Shown here: positions 57,411 to 64,000 of the stretch, in pieces
Layout: the number at the start of each line of letters is the position of its first letter
Numbering within the stretch: position 1 is the stretch's first letter
NCBI GenBank assembly: GCA_023657425.1
Contig: JAGTJW010000003.1
Coordinates: 62,001-126,000, forward strand
From: Ideonella sp. WA131b
GTDB taxonomy: Bacteria; Pseudomonadota; Gammaproteobacteria; Burkholderiales; Burkholderiaceae_C
Length of the DNA: 64,000 nucleotides
Reading direction: 5' to 3'
Made by a program: the position numbers and the translations under genes
Notes under the pieces: model-generated
What the model was told of the DNA's origin: nothing
Databases searched by the model: none
What the model saw: the letters and a program-made list of their open reading frames with translations, nothing else

Positions 57411-57427
57411 TTCCGAATCGTACGGAA
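57411..57427. promoter_or_regulatory. Candidate operator TTCCG-N7-CGGAA between nmrA-like and araC-like genes
   Basis: TTCCG (57411-57415) and CGGAA (57423-57427) form a palindrome in the 128-bp divergent gap. A nearby TTCGGTCTTCCGAA overlaps it. Use by the AraC-type regulator is inference. Confidence 0.4.
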
Positions 57428-57494
57428 AATGGCTTCAGGTCCGAGTTTGCTGTCCAAGAGTACAAAATGTGCGGGGTCATGCCACAATCCCGGC

Positions 57495-58481
57495 ATGGAT
57501 CTGCTCAGCGATGTTCTCCAGCAGTCCGGCCTGCAGCGCCGGCTGCTCGATCTGCGCCACCTGCCCGCGGCCACGGCGCTGCGTTTCCCTTGCGAGCGCA
57601 GCATGGGCTTCCACGTCGTCACCGCCGGCCGCGCGTGGGTGCACGCGCCAGGGCTGGCCGAGCCGCTGGCGCTGGCTGCCGGCGACATCGCCTTCATGGC
57701 GCGCGGCTGCGTGCACGTGCTGGCCACCGAGCCGCGGCTGGCCGGGCTCGAGCCGCAGCCCATCGCCGGCACCTGGGGCGTGGCGGCGGCGCCCGCGGCC
57801 GGCGCCGGGCAGGCCTCGGTGATCAGCGGCGCCTACCAGCTGTGGCACACGCCGCTGCACCCGCTGTTTGCCGAGCTGCCGGCGTGGTTCGTGCTGCCGG
57901 CGACGCAGATGCCGCGGCTTGGGCCGCTGGGCCTGGCGATGGCGCTGCTGGTGCAGGAGTCCGAGGCCGCCGGCCGCGCCGCGGCCGAGCCCACCGCGGC
58001 GCTGGGCAGCGACGTGCTGGTGCACGGCCTGTTTGACGTGATGTTCGTGCAGCTGCTGCGCGAAATCGTCGCGCAGCGCGGCCTGGCCGGCAGCGGCTGG
58101 AGCCAGGCCGTGCGCGACGCCGCCGTGCACCGCGCGGTGGCGCTGATGCAGGCCGACCTCGCCCGGCCCTGGTCGCTGGAGCTGCTGGCGCAGGGGGCGG
58201 GCCTGTCGCGCACCACGCTGGCCGAGCGCTTCCGCACCGCGATGGGCGACACGCCGCTGTCGCACCTGCGCACGCTGCGGCTGCAGAAGGCGATGCAGCT
58301 GCTGGGCGAGCCGCGGCGCAAGCTCGACGACGTGGCCCAGGCCGTGGGCTACCAGGACGCGTTCAGCTTCTCCAAGGCCTTCAAGCGCGCGCTGGGTGTG
58401 TCGCCCGGCGAGTTCCGCCGGCGCGACGCTGCCGAGCGTGCCTCGCCCTGGCGCTGGGGCGCGGCCGACACCGGCACCTGA
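57495..58481 (+). CDS. AraC-family regulator with Cupin_6 sensor domain
   Basis: A 328-residue regulator. The N-terminal cupin_6 domain shows FHVVTAGRAWVHAPG and LAAGDIAFMARGCVHVLA. The C-terminal double HTH has LELLAQGAGLSRTTLAERFRTAMGDTPLSHL and DDVAQAVGYQDAFSFSKAFKRALGVSPGEFRR. Regulators of this class often control a divergent oxidoreductase gene, as here. The ATG at 57495 matches the family N-terminus. Confidence 0.94.
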   Translation: MDLLSDVLQQSGLQRRLLDLRHLPAATALRFPCERSMGFHVVTAGRAWVHAPGLAEPLALAAGDIAFMARGCVHVLATEPRLAGLEPQPIAGTWGVAAAPAAGAGQASVISGAYQLWHTPLHPLFAELPAWFVLPATQMPRLGPLGLAMALLVQESEAAGRAAAEPTAALGSDVLVHGLFDVMFVQLLREIVAQRGLAGSGWSQAVRDAAVHRAVALMQADLARPWSLELLAQGAGLSRTTLAERFRTAMGDTPLSHLRTLRLQKAMQLLGEPRRKLDDVAQAVGYQDAFSFSKAFKRALGVSPGEFRRRDAAERASPWRWGAADTGT

Positions 58482-58508
58482 TCACGCGGCCCCGGCTTGC
58501 GGGGAATA

Positions 58509-58524
58509 CTGGATAAACATACAG
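58509..58524. promoter_or_regulatory. LexA-binding SOS box before imuA
   Basis: CTGGATAAACATACAG matches the LexA consensus CTGT-N8-ACAG except for one base (CTGG). It ends seven bases before the imuA GTG, so bound LexA would block transcription start. Confidence 0.85.
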
Positions 58525-58531
58525 TTGTCTG

Positions 58532-59401
58532 GTGAACCCACCGGACCTGCAAGCCGATCTCTTTGCCGAGCCGCCGCCCCGCCCCGGGGGCGCGGGCGGC
58601 GCGGCCGGCATGGGCGAACGCCCGGCGCTGCACCCCGCCGTCTGGCGCGCCCACGAGCTGGCGCGTCCGGTGGTCACCGACGGCCGCTGCGCCATCGCCA
58701 GCGGCCACCGCGCGCTCGATGCGCAACTGCCGGGCGGCGGCTGGCCGCTGGGCTCGCTCACCGAGCTGCTGCTGCCGCACGAGGGCCTGGGCGAGCTGCG
58801 CCTGCTGGCCCCGGCGCTGGCCGCGGTGCAGCGGCGCGCCACGGCCAGCCGCGGCCTGATGTGGTTCGACCCGCCGGCCGAGCCTTGCGCCTGGGTGCTG
58901 GCGGCGCTGGACATCGACCTGCGCCAGCTCGTCGTCGTGCGCGCCCGGCCGGTGTGGCCGGGGCGGCCCGATCGATCCGCCCACTCGCGCCGCCCGGCGC
59001 GCACACGGCTGCCGGCCGCTGACGTGCTCTGGGCGCTGGAGCAGGCGCTCAAGAGCGGCGAGGTCGGCGCCATCGTGGCCTGGCTGCCGGCGCGGCTGCC
59101 GGCCGACGCGCTGCGCCGGCTGCAGCTGGCCGCACAGGCGCACGAGGGCCCGGTGTTCCTGCTGCGCCCGGCGGCCGAGGCGCGCCAGCCCAGCGCCGCG
59201 CCGCTGCGCCTGTTGCTCGCCAGCGCCGGGCCCGACCGGCTGTGCCTGCAGCTGCTCAAGCGCCGCGGCCCGCCGTGCGCCGAGCCGGTGGTGCTGTGGC
59301 TGCCGCCGGTGCTGCCCGAGCTGCCGCTGCCCGAGCTGGTGCCGCCGCCCGGGCCGCTGGCGCTGCCGGGCGGGCGCGACCCCGGCCTGCAGGCGGCGTG
59401 A
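58532..59401 (+). CDS. imuA: Translesion DNA synthesis protein ImuA (RecA-like)
   Basis: A 289-residue RecA/SulA-like protein of the damage-inducible mutasome. The start (NPPDLQADLFAEPPP) and HRALDAQLPGGGWPLGSLTELLLPHEGLGELRLL are typical; the P-loop is degenerate. ImuA works with ImuB and the error-prone polymerase DnaE2. The start is GTG at 58532, just after a LexA box, and imuB follows after 84 bp. dnaE2, often third in the cassette, is not in this window. Confidence 0.92.
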   Translation: MNPPDLQADLFAEPPPRPGGAGGAAGMGERPALHPAVWRAHELARPVVTDGRCAIASGHRALDAQLPGGGWPLGSLTELLLPHEGLGELRLLAPALAAVQRRATASRGLMWFDPPAEPCAWVLAALDIDLRQLVVVRARPVWPGRPDRSAHSRRPARTRLPAADVLWALEQALKSGEVGAIVAWLPARLPADALRRLQLAAQAHEGPVFLLRPAAEARQPSAAPLRLLLASAGPDRLCLQLLKRRGPPCAEPVVLWLPPVLPELPLPELVPPPGPLALPGGRDPGLQAA

Positions 59402-59485
59402 ACGACGGCGGCCGCCGCTGCGTCGCTGCCCCGTGGCCTTTGGTGCCGCCGCCTTCGCCATCCCCGCTCCCGCCCGCGTGTCTCC

Positions 59486-61063
59486 ATGCTCTGGATCGCC
59501 GTCCACCTGCCCCTGCTGCCGCTGGAGGCCTTCTGCGCCACCTTGCCGCAGGCCGAGGGCGACGCCCTGGCCAGCGCCGACGCGCGCCCGGTGGCCCTGG
59601 TGGCCGAGCACCGGGTGGTGCAGCTCAATGCCGCGGCGGCGGCCCGCGGCATTCGTGCCGGCTGCCAGCGTGCCACCGCGCAGGCGCTGGCGGCCGACGT
59701 GCTGCTGGCCGAATCCGACCCCGCCCGCGAGGCCGCCGCGCTGTGCGCGGTGGCGCACGCGGCGCTGGCTTTCACCCCCCACGTCGCCGAGCCCCATCCC
59801 GCCGAGCCCGCCACCGTGCTGCTGGAGGTGCAGGCCAGCCTGCGCCTCTTTGGCGGCCCGGTGGCGTTGCCGCGGCGGCTGGCGGCGGTGCTGGCGCCGC
59901 TGGGTCACCGCCTGCAACTCGCCGCGGCGCCCACGGCCGCTGGCGCGGCGCTGCTGGCGCGCTGGGCGCCGCGCGGCGTGGATGCGCTGCACGGCCCGCA
60001 CGCCAGCGACCGCGCCGCGCTGGCCGCGCTGCTCGGGCGCGCCCCGGTGACCCTGCTGCCGGCGCCGCGCGCGGCCGTCGCCGCCGAGATGACGGCCCGC
60101 ATGACGGCCATGGGCCTGCACCGCCTGGCCGATCTGCGCGCCCAGCCGCGCAGCGGCCTGGCGCGCCGCTTCGGCGAGGGCCTGCTGGACACGCTGGACC
60201 ACGCCTACGGCGACGCCCCCGACACCCGCTGCTGGGCGACGCTGCCGCCGGTGTTCGAGGCCCGCCTGGAGCTGGCCGCGCGCGCCGAGCATGCCGAGCA
60301 GGTGCTGCACGGCGCCGGCGTGCTGCTGGCGCGGCTGGTGGCCTGGGCCCAGGGCCGCCAGGTGCGCGTCGCCCGCTTCGTGCTGCGCTGCCTGCACGAG
60401 CGTGCGCGCCAGGCCGCGGTGCCGCCCACCGAGCTGGCCGTGACGCTGGCCGAGCCGGCCGTCGACGCCGCCCACCTGCAGGCCCTGCTGAAAGAGCGCC
60501 TGGGCCGCCTCGAGCTGCCCGCGCCCACGCTCGACCTGCTGCTGCGCTGCCAGGACGTGGTGGCCGCGCCACCGCCCAACGGCGAGCTGTTCCCCACGCG
60601 CGCCAGCCGCGCCGAGGGCCTGCTGCGCCTGGTGGAGCGGCTGCGCGCCCGGCTGGGCGACGCGCAGGTGCAGCGCCTGGTGGCCGTCTCCGACCACCGC
60701 CCCGAGTGCGGCAGCCGCGCGCTGCCGCTGCAGGGCGAGGGCGCGCAGCCCGCGCTGCCGGCGCTGCCGCCGGGCCTGGCGCTGCTCGACCCGGCCCTGC
60801 CGCTGCACCGCCCGGCCTGGCTGCTGCCCGAGCCGCAGCCGCTGGCCGAGGCCGCCGACGGCACGCCGTGCGTGCGCGGCCGGCCGCTGCGCGTGCTGGC
60901 CGGCCCCGAGCGCATCGAGACCGGCTGGTGGGACGCACACCCCGTGCAGCGCGATTACTTCATCGCCGAGGCGCACGGCGGGGCTCTGGTGTGGGTGTTC
61001 CGCCACCGCCTGCCGCAGCCGCCGGGCGAGCCGGTCTGGTTCTTGCAAGGCCTGTTCGGCTGA
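59486..61063 (+). CDS. imuB: Y-family polymerase-like protein ImuB
   Basis: A 525-residue inactive Y-family polymerase homologue that bridges DnaE2 and the beta clamp in SOS mutagenesis. The polymerase acidic residues are missing, as expected: the start reads MLWIAVHLPLLPLEAFC, and LLEVQASLRLFGG replaces the SxDE motif. The helix-hairpin-helix region RLADLRAQPRSGLARRFGEG follows. The C-terminus ends ALVWVFRHRL. It shares the LexA-controlled transcript with imuA. Confidence 0.92.
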   Translation: MLWIAVHLPLLPLEAFCATLPQAEGDALASADARPVALVAEHRVVQLNAAAAARGIRAGCQRATAQALAADVLLAESDPAREAAALCAVAHAALAFTPHVAEPHPAEPATVLLEVQASLRLFGGPVALPRRLAAVLAPLGHRLQLAAAPTAAGAALLARWAPRGVDALHGPHASDRAALAALLGRAPVTLLPAPRAAVAAEMTARMTAMGLHRLADLRAQPRSGLARRFGEGLLDTLDHAYGDAPDTRCWATLPPVFEARLELAARAEHAEQVLHGAGVLLARLVAWAQGRQVRVARFVLRCLHERARQAAVPPTELAVTLAEPAVDAAHLQALLKERLGRLELPAPTLDLLLRCQDVVAAPPPNGELFPTRASRAEGLLRLVERLRARLGDAQVQRLVAVSDHRPECGSRALPLQGEGAQPALPALPPGLALLDPALPLHRPAWLLPEPQPLAEAADGTPCVRGRPLRVLAGPERIETGWWDAHPVQRDYFIAEAHGGALVWVFRHRLPQPPGEPVWFLQGLFG

Positions 61064-61114
61064 TCGGCCCGCACGCGCCAGTGCCCGCAGGCGGCGTGCG
61101 ATAGTCCGCGCCCG

Positions 61115-61417
61115 ATGAAGAAGACCGCCGCCGACGAACCCGTCGTCGATCCGAAGGTGCTGCGCGCCATCGACCGCAGCGTGCCCGACTTCCCGCGCCC
61201 GCCCTGGCGCCGAAGGCTGCTGAGAGCGCTGCTGGCCGTGGGCATGGGCTGGCTGGTGGTGGACACCCTGCTCGACCCGCCCGGCAACATCCAGCGCAAC
61301 CCGCCGCCGCGTGTGGACGCACCCGCCTGCGGGCCCGGCCAGACACGCGGCTGCGTGGGCGGCACGGCCACGGTCATCCTCGCGCCGGCGCCGGCGGCGG
61401 CGGCGGCGTCGCGCTAG
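61115..61417 (+). CDS. Small single-helix protein of unknown function
   Basis: A 100-residue protein with a charged N-terminus (KKTAADEPVVDPKVLRAIDR), one hydrophobic helix (LRALLAVGMGWLVVDTLL), and a proline-, cysteine- and alanine-rich end (ACGPGQTRGCVGG). The two cysteines could form a disulfide if the tail is periplasmic. It follows imuB by 51 bp on the same strand. I recognise no family. Confidence 0.6.
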   Translation: MKKTAADEPVVDPKVLRAIDRSVPDFPRPPWRRRLLRALLAVGMGWLVVDTLLDPPGNIQRNPPPRVDAPACGPGQTRGCVGGTATVILAPAPAAAAASR

Positions 61418-61453
61418 GAGCGTGGGGCACCCGCGCCGAAGCCCGGCCGGCCC

Positions 61454-62026
61454 TCAGGCGCCGGGCTGCAGGTCGATGCGGAAGCGCAGCCCCGGGCTGT
61501 GGCCGTAGACCGCGCCCTTGTCGAAGGCGCCCAGCGGCACGCCGCCGTTGGCCAGGATCACCTTCTGCGAAGGCTCGTTGTCGGGGTCGGTGGTCAGCTC
61601 GACGTGGCCCAGGCCCAGTTCGCGCGCCAGCGGCAGCAGCAGCGCCAGTGCGCGCGTGCCGTGGCCGCGGCGGCGCTGCCAGGGCACGAGGCTGTAGCCG
61701 ACGTGGCCCAGCACGTGCGGCGGCAGCGGCGCGTGGCCGTGGTTCCAGCGCAGGTTGATCAGGCCGACGAAGCCGGCCGGGCCCGCGTCGGCGGCGTCCC
61801 AGATCCAGCGCTGCAAGCTGGGCAGCCGCGCCGCCTGCGAGCCGTCGGCCAGGGTCACCGGCGGCCCGCCGCCGGCGCGGTTGTCGGTGAGCGCGACAAA
61901 GCCTTCGGGGTCGTCGGCGATGCCGGCGAGCGACTCGCGGTTGGCCGCCAGCCCGCGCACGTTGTCGGGTGTCCAGCCGCGCTCGAGCGCGGCGGTGTAG
62001 GCCGGCAGCAGCGCCAGCGCGGGCAC
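61454..62026 (-). CDS. GNAT-family N-acetyltransferase
   Basis: A 190-residue acetyltransferase. The acetyl-CoA loop is VPWQRRRGHGTRALALLLPLARE (core QRRRGHGTRA), preceded by HVLGHVGYSL and followed by LTTDPDNEPSQKVILANGG, the classic GNAT motif A and B. The substrate is unknown. No ATG fits, so the GTG at 62026 is used; it lies 32 bp after the META-domain gene stop. Confidence 0.82.
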   Translation of the reverse strand: MPALALLPAYTAALERGWTPDNVRGLAANRESLAGIADDPEGFVALTDNRAGGGPPVTLADGSQAARLPSLQRWIWDAADAGPAGFVGLINLRWNHGHAPLPPHVLGHVGYSLVPWQRRRGHGTRALALLLPLARELGLGHVELTTDPDNEPSQKVILANGGVPLGAFDKGAVYGHSPGLRFRIDLQPGA

Positions 62027-62058
62027 GCGCAGCGCCGTGGCCGGAGGCGGCGCGGTCG

Positions 62059-62490
62059 TCAGGGCGCGGCCTTGCCGGGGTGCAGGTTGAGCAGGGTGCC
62101 GCCGCCTTCGGCCAGCAGCTTCAGCGCGCCGCCTTCGATGCGCCAGCCGCGAACGCCGGCCAGCGCCGCGAGGAAGCGGTCTTCGGCGCCGTCGTCGTCC
62201 AGGCAGGCGCGGCGTGTGCCGACGATGTTCTCGAAGCGCAGCCGCGGGCCCTCGAGCACGATGCGTCCCATGATGCGGTTGCAGCCGCTATTGCCCGCAA
62301 AGTGCGGCTCGCGTTCGTCGAGCCGGATGATCGCGGCGCGCGGGCCGTCGGCGCCGAGTTGCCAGCTGGTGCCACGCAGGGAAAGGGCCTCTCCACCACC
62401 CCTGCTGGCGGGGGCGGCGCAGGCGGTCAGCGCGGCCAGGAGAGCGGGCAGGGCGAGCCAGCGGCCCGGTTGGAGCAGTCGGTGGTTCAT
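62059..62490 (-). CDS. META-domain (HslJ-like) lipoprotein
   Basis: A 143-residue protein with a lipoprotein signal ([13 protein letters not shown] lipobox). The META domain, related to HslJ, shows SLRGTSWQLGADGP, NSGCNRIMGRIVLEGPRLRF, and TRRACLDDDGAEDRFLAAL. Two cysteines in the conserved positions may pair. Function is not known; HslJ is linked to novobiocin tolerance and heat shock in E. coli. The ATG at 62490 fits; the frame is open to 62658 without signal features. Confidence 0.87.
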   Translation of the reverse strand: MNHRLLQPGRWLALPALLAALTACAAPASRGGGEALSLRGTSWQLGADGPRAAIIRLDEREPHFAGNSGCNRIMGRIVLEGPRLRFENIVGTRRACLDDDGAEDRFLAALAGVRGWRIEGGALKLLAEGGGTLLNLHPGKAAP

Positions 62491-62573
62491 GTCCGCGACC
62501 TTAACGCACCTGGCGCCATCGGCGCCGCTGCCGTCCGGCAGCGCACCGGCCGGCGTCGGCCGCAGCCAGGGTT

Positions 62574-63257
62574 TCAGGCCAGCACCTGCCGCAACCAGGC
62601 CTCGAGGTCGCGCACCTCTTCCAGGCACACGGAGTGTTCCATCGGGTACTCGTGCCACTGCACGGGCTGGCCCAGGGCCAACAGAGCGTCGCGGCTGGCG
62701 CGGCCGCGCGCCGGCATCACCACGCCGTCGCGGCTGCCGTGGGCACCGAACACCGGTGTCGCCGCATTGTCCGCCTGGCGCTCGGCCGCCGTGTGCCCGG
62801 CCAGCGGCAGGTAGCCCGACAGCCCGGCCAGCCCTGCGAGGCGCTGCCCGTAGCGCAGCCCCGCCCCCAGCGTGATGGCGCAGCCCTGCGAGAAACCCGC
62901 CAGCACGATGCGTTGTGCCGGAACACCACGCGCCACTTCGCGGTCGAGCAGCGCGTGCACACCGGCGAAGCTGTCGCGCAGGCCGGCCTCGTCTTCCTGG
63001 CGGCTGAAGGGGTCGGCCGGGCCGGTGCCGGGGTAGATGTCGTACCAGGCGCGCATCGCGTGGCCGCCGTTGATCGTCACTGCCCGCACCGGCGCGCGCG
63101 GGAACACCCAGCGCACAGGGCCGATGGCCTCCAGGCGCATTTCGTCGGCCAGCGAGAGGAAGTCGGTGCCGTCGGCGCCCAGGCCGTGCAACACCACGAT
63201 GCTGGCGCGTGGCGCGGCGGCGGGGTGCAGTTCGATGGTTTGCAGGGGCGTGGTCAT
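62574..63257 (-). CDS. Carboxylesterase/phospholipase family serine hydrolase
   Basis: A 227-residue cytoplasmic esterase of the acyl-protein-thioesterase-like family. Features are IVVLHGLGADGTDF, VRWVFPRAPVRAVTINGG, the nucleophile GFSQGCAITLG, the acid in GAHGSRDGVV, and the histidine in YPMEHSVCLEEV. It cleaves short-chain esters in characterised relatives. It lies 13 bp after the trpS stop and before the META-domain gene. Confidence 0.92.
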   Translation of the reverse strand: MTTPLQTIELHPAAAPRASIVVLHGLGADGTDFLSLADEMRLEAIGPVRWVFPRAPVRAVTINGGHAMRAWYDIYPGTGPADPFSRQEDEAGLRDSFAGVHALLDREVARGVPAQRIVLAGFSQGCAITLGAGLRYGQRLAGLAGLSGYLPLAGHTAAERQADNAATPVFGAHGSRDGVVMPARGRASRDALLALGQPVQWHEYPMEHSVCLEEVRDLEAWLRQVLA

Positions 63258-63270
63258 GGCGGAGCCCGGG

Positions 63271-64000
63271 TCAGTAGTTCAAGCCCATGGCCGAGCGCAC
63301 GTCCTTCATGGTCTGGCGTGCCACGGTGCGCGCGCGCTCGGTGCCCATCTCGACGATCCAGTGCACCTGCTTGGGGTTGGCGAGATACGCCTCGGCGCGC
63401 TCGCGCCAGGGTTGCTGTTCCCTGAGGATGGCGTCGATCACGGGTTGCTTGCAATCCAGGCAGCCGATGCCCGCCGTGGTGCAGCCCTGCTGCACCCACT
63501 GGTGCGTGGCCTCGTCGGTGTAGACCTTGTGGAACTGCCACACCGGGCACCTGGCGGGGTCGCCGGGGTCGGTGCGGCGGGCGCGCGCGGGGTCGGTGGC
63601 CATGGCGCGCACCTTCTTTGTCACCTCGGCCGGCTCCTCGCGCATCAGGATGGCGTTGCCGTAGCTCTTGCTCATCTTGGTGCCGTCGGTCCCGGGCAGG
63701 CGCAGCACCTCGGTGTGCAGCGCCTGCGGCTCGGTGAGCACGCTCTTGCCGCTGCCCTTGAGGTGGCCCAGCAGCAGCTCGCCGTCGTCGGTAGTCCAGC
63801 CGCTGATGGCCACGGACTTCTTCACGATGCCCTCGCCGCGGCCCCAGGCCTCGGCGCTGCCGGTCTCGCCGAAGGCCTTGCGCTGCTTCTCGAAGTAGCG
63901 CTGGTCGTCCTTGGGCAGCTTGGCCAGCGCAGCCGCCACCTGCGCGTCGAAGTCCTTGCTGCGGCCGTAGAGGTTGTTGAAGCGGCGCGCCACCTCGCGC
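63271..64000 (-). CDS. trpS: Tryptophan--tRNA ligase, C-terminal part only
   Basis: Charges tRNA-Trp. About 242 residues are visible, and the right edge removes the N-terminal half including the HIGH region. The class I signature KMSKSYGNAI is intact. The long bacterial form is recognised from LPGTDGTKMSKS, VRAMATDPARARRTDPGDP, CPVWQFHKVYTDE and GCTTAGIGCLDCKQPV, a cysteine-containing insert. It ends MGLNY followed by TGA at 63271. The reading frame is open to the window edge. Confidence 0.93.
   Translation of the reverse strand, partial: REVARRFNNLYGRSKDFDAQVAAALAKLPKDDQRYFEKQRKAFGETGSAEAWGRGEGIVKKSVAISGWTTDDGELLLGHLKGSGKSVLTEPQALHTEVLRLPGTDGTKMSKSYGNAILMREEPAEVTKKVRAMATDPARARRTDPGDPARCPVWQFHKVYTDEATHQWVQQGCTTAGIGCLDCKQPVIDAILREQQPWRERAEAYLANPKQVHWIVEMGTERARTVARQTMKDVRSAMGLNY

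Overview
The window is GC-rich (about 70 %), densely coded DNA from a betaproteobacterium. Gene content and order suggest Burkholderiales, most likely the Rubrivivax / Ideonella / Leptothrix / Methylibium side of the order. The pointers are the pyrG-kdsA-eno-ftsB block, Bug-type binding proteins, a classic porin, the HemB/HemJ pairing, an imuA-imuB cassette under a LexA box, and the intergenic repeat TTCGACAGGCTCAGCCCGAA. This placement is inference; there is no rRNA or other phylogenetic marker here. I saw no rRNA, tRNA, IS element, prophage or CRISPR array. The region reads as ordinary chromosome.

Layout. 1-5.9 kb (-): hemJ, vanZ-like, thioredoxin-like ferredoxin, alpha/beta hydrolase, a DacA-like protein that has lost all three penicillin-binding motifs, LysR, amino-acid binding protein, D-amino-acid transaminase (cut by the left edge). 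5.9-6.05 kb (-): a three-hairpin small-RNA candidate with an anti-Shine-Dalgarno loop. 6.1-9.16 kb (+): hemB, corA-like, EamA transporter. 9.2-11.1 kb (-): amiC, tsaE. 11.1-14.2 kb (+): queG, a Bug binding protein, xerD. 14.4-18.0 kb (-): porin, amino-acid ABC permease and binding lipoprotein, DUF455 protein. 18.0-19.5 kb (+): gamma-carbonic-anhydrase-like protein, hslO. 19.5-20.2 kb: two tandem repeat arrays. 20.2-26.0 kb (-): nadR-kinase, pnuC, ftsB, eno, DUF1330, kdsA, pyrG. 26.1-31.1 kb (+): cobalamin riboswitch and btuB-btuF-btuC-btuD. 31.4-31.8 kb: two tiny membrane proteins. 31.9-37.6 kb (-): a complete dipeptide/oligopeptide ABC transporter. 37.8-40.5 kb: an AstE/AspA-type deacylase, an alpha/beta hydrolase, an orphan Anbu protease.

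40.5-47 kb holds the most operon-like accessory unit. A MocR regulator diverges from LysE exporter, EamA transporter, Asp/Glu racemase (first catalytic Cys replaced by Ala), aminotransferase, PhzF isomerase and VOC protein, nearly all translationally coupled. It is followed convergently by a D-threonine-aldolase-like gene with an apparent 5' frameshift. 48.2-50.6 kb is ahpC-ahpF with palindromic repeats between them. 50.8-56.5 kb is an XRE regulator diverging from YiaA/B protein, a small exported protein, a DUF2145 protein, an amidohydrolase and an MFS-acyltransferase fusion, with a repeated AGTATC/GATACT operator candidate. 56.5-58.5 kb is a divergent NmrA-like reductase and AraC regulator pair. 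58.5-61.1 kb is the SOS cassette imuA-imuB. 61.1-64 kb holds a small membrane protein, GNAT, META lipoprotein, carboxylesterase and the C-terminal part of trpS (cut by the right edge).

Most promising for follow-up: the pseudo-PBP, the anti-SD sRNA candidate next to hemJ, the MocR/racemase/exporter cluster with its altered racemase, and the repeat arrays that supply gene termini. No convincing wholly new defence or mobile system was found.
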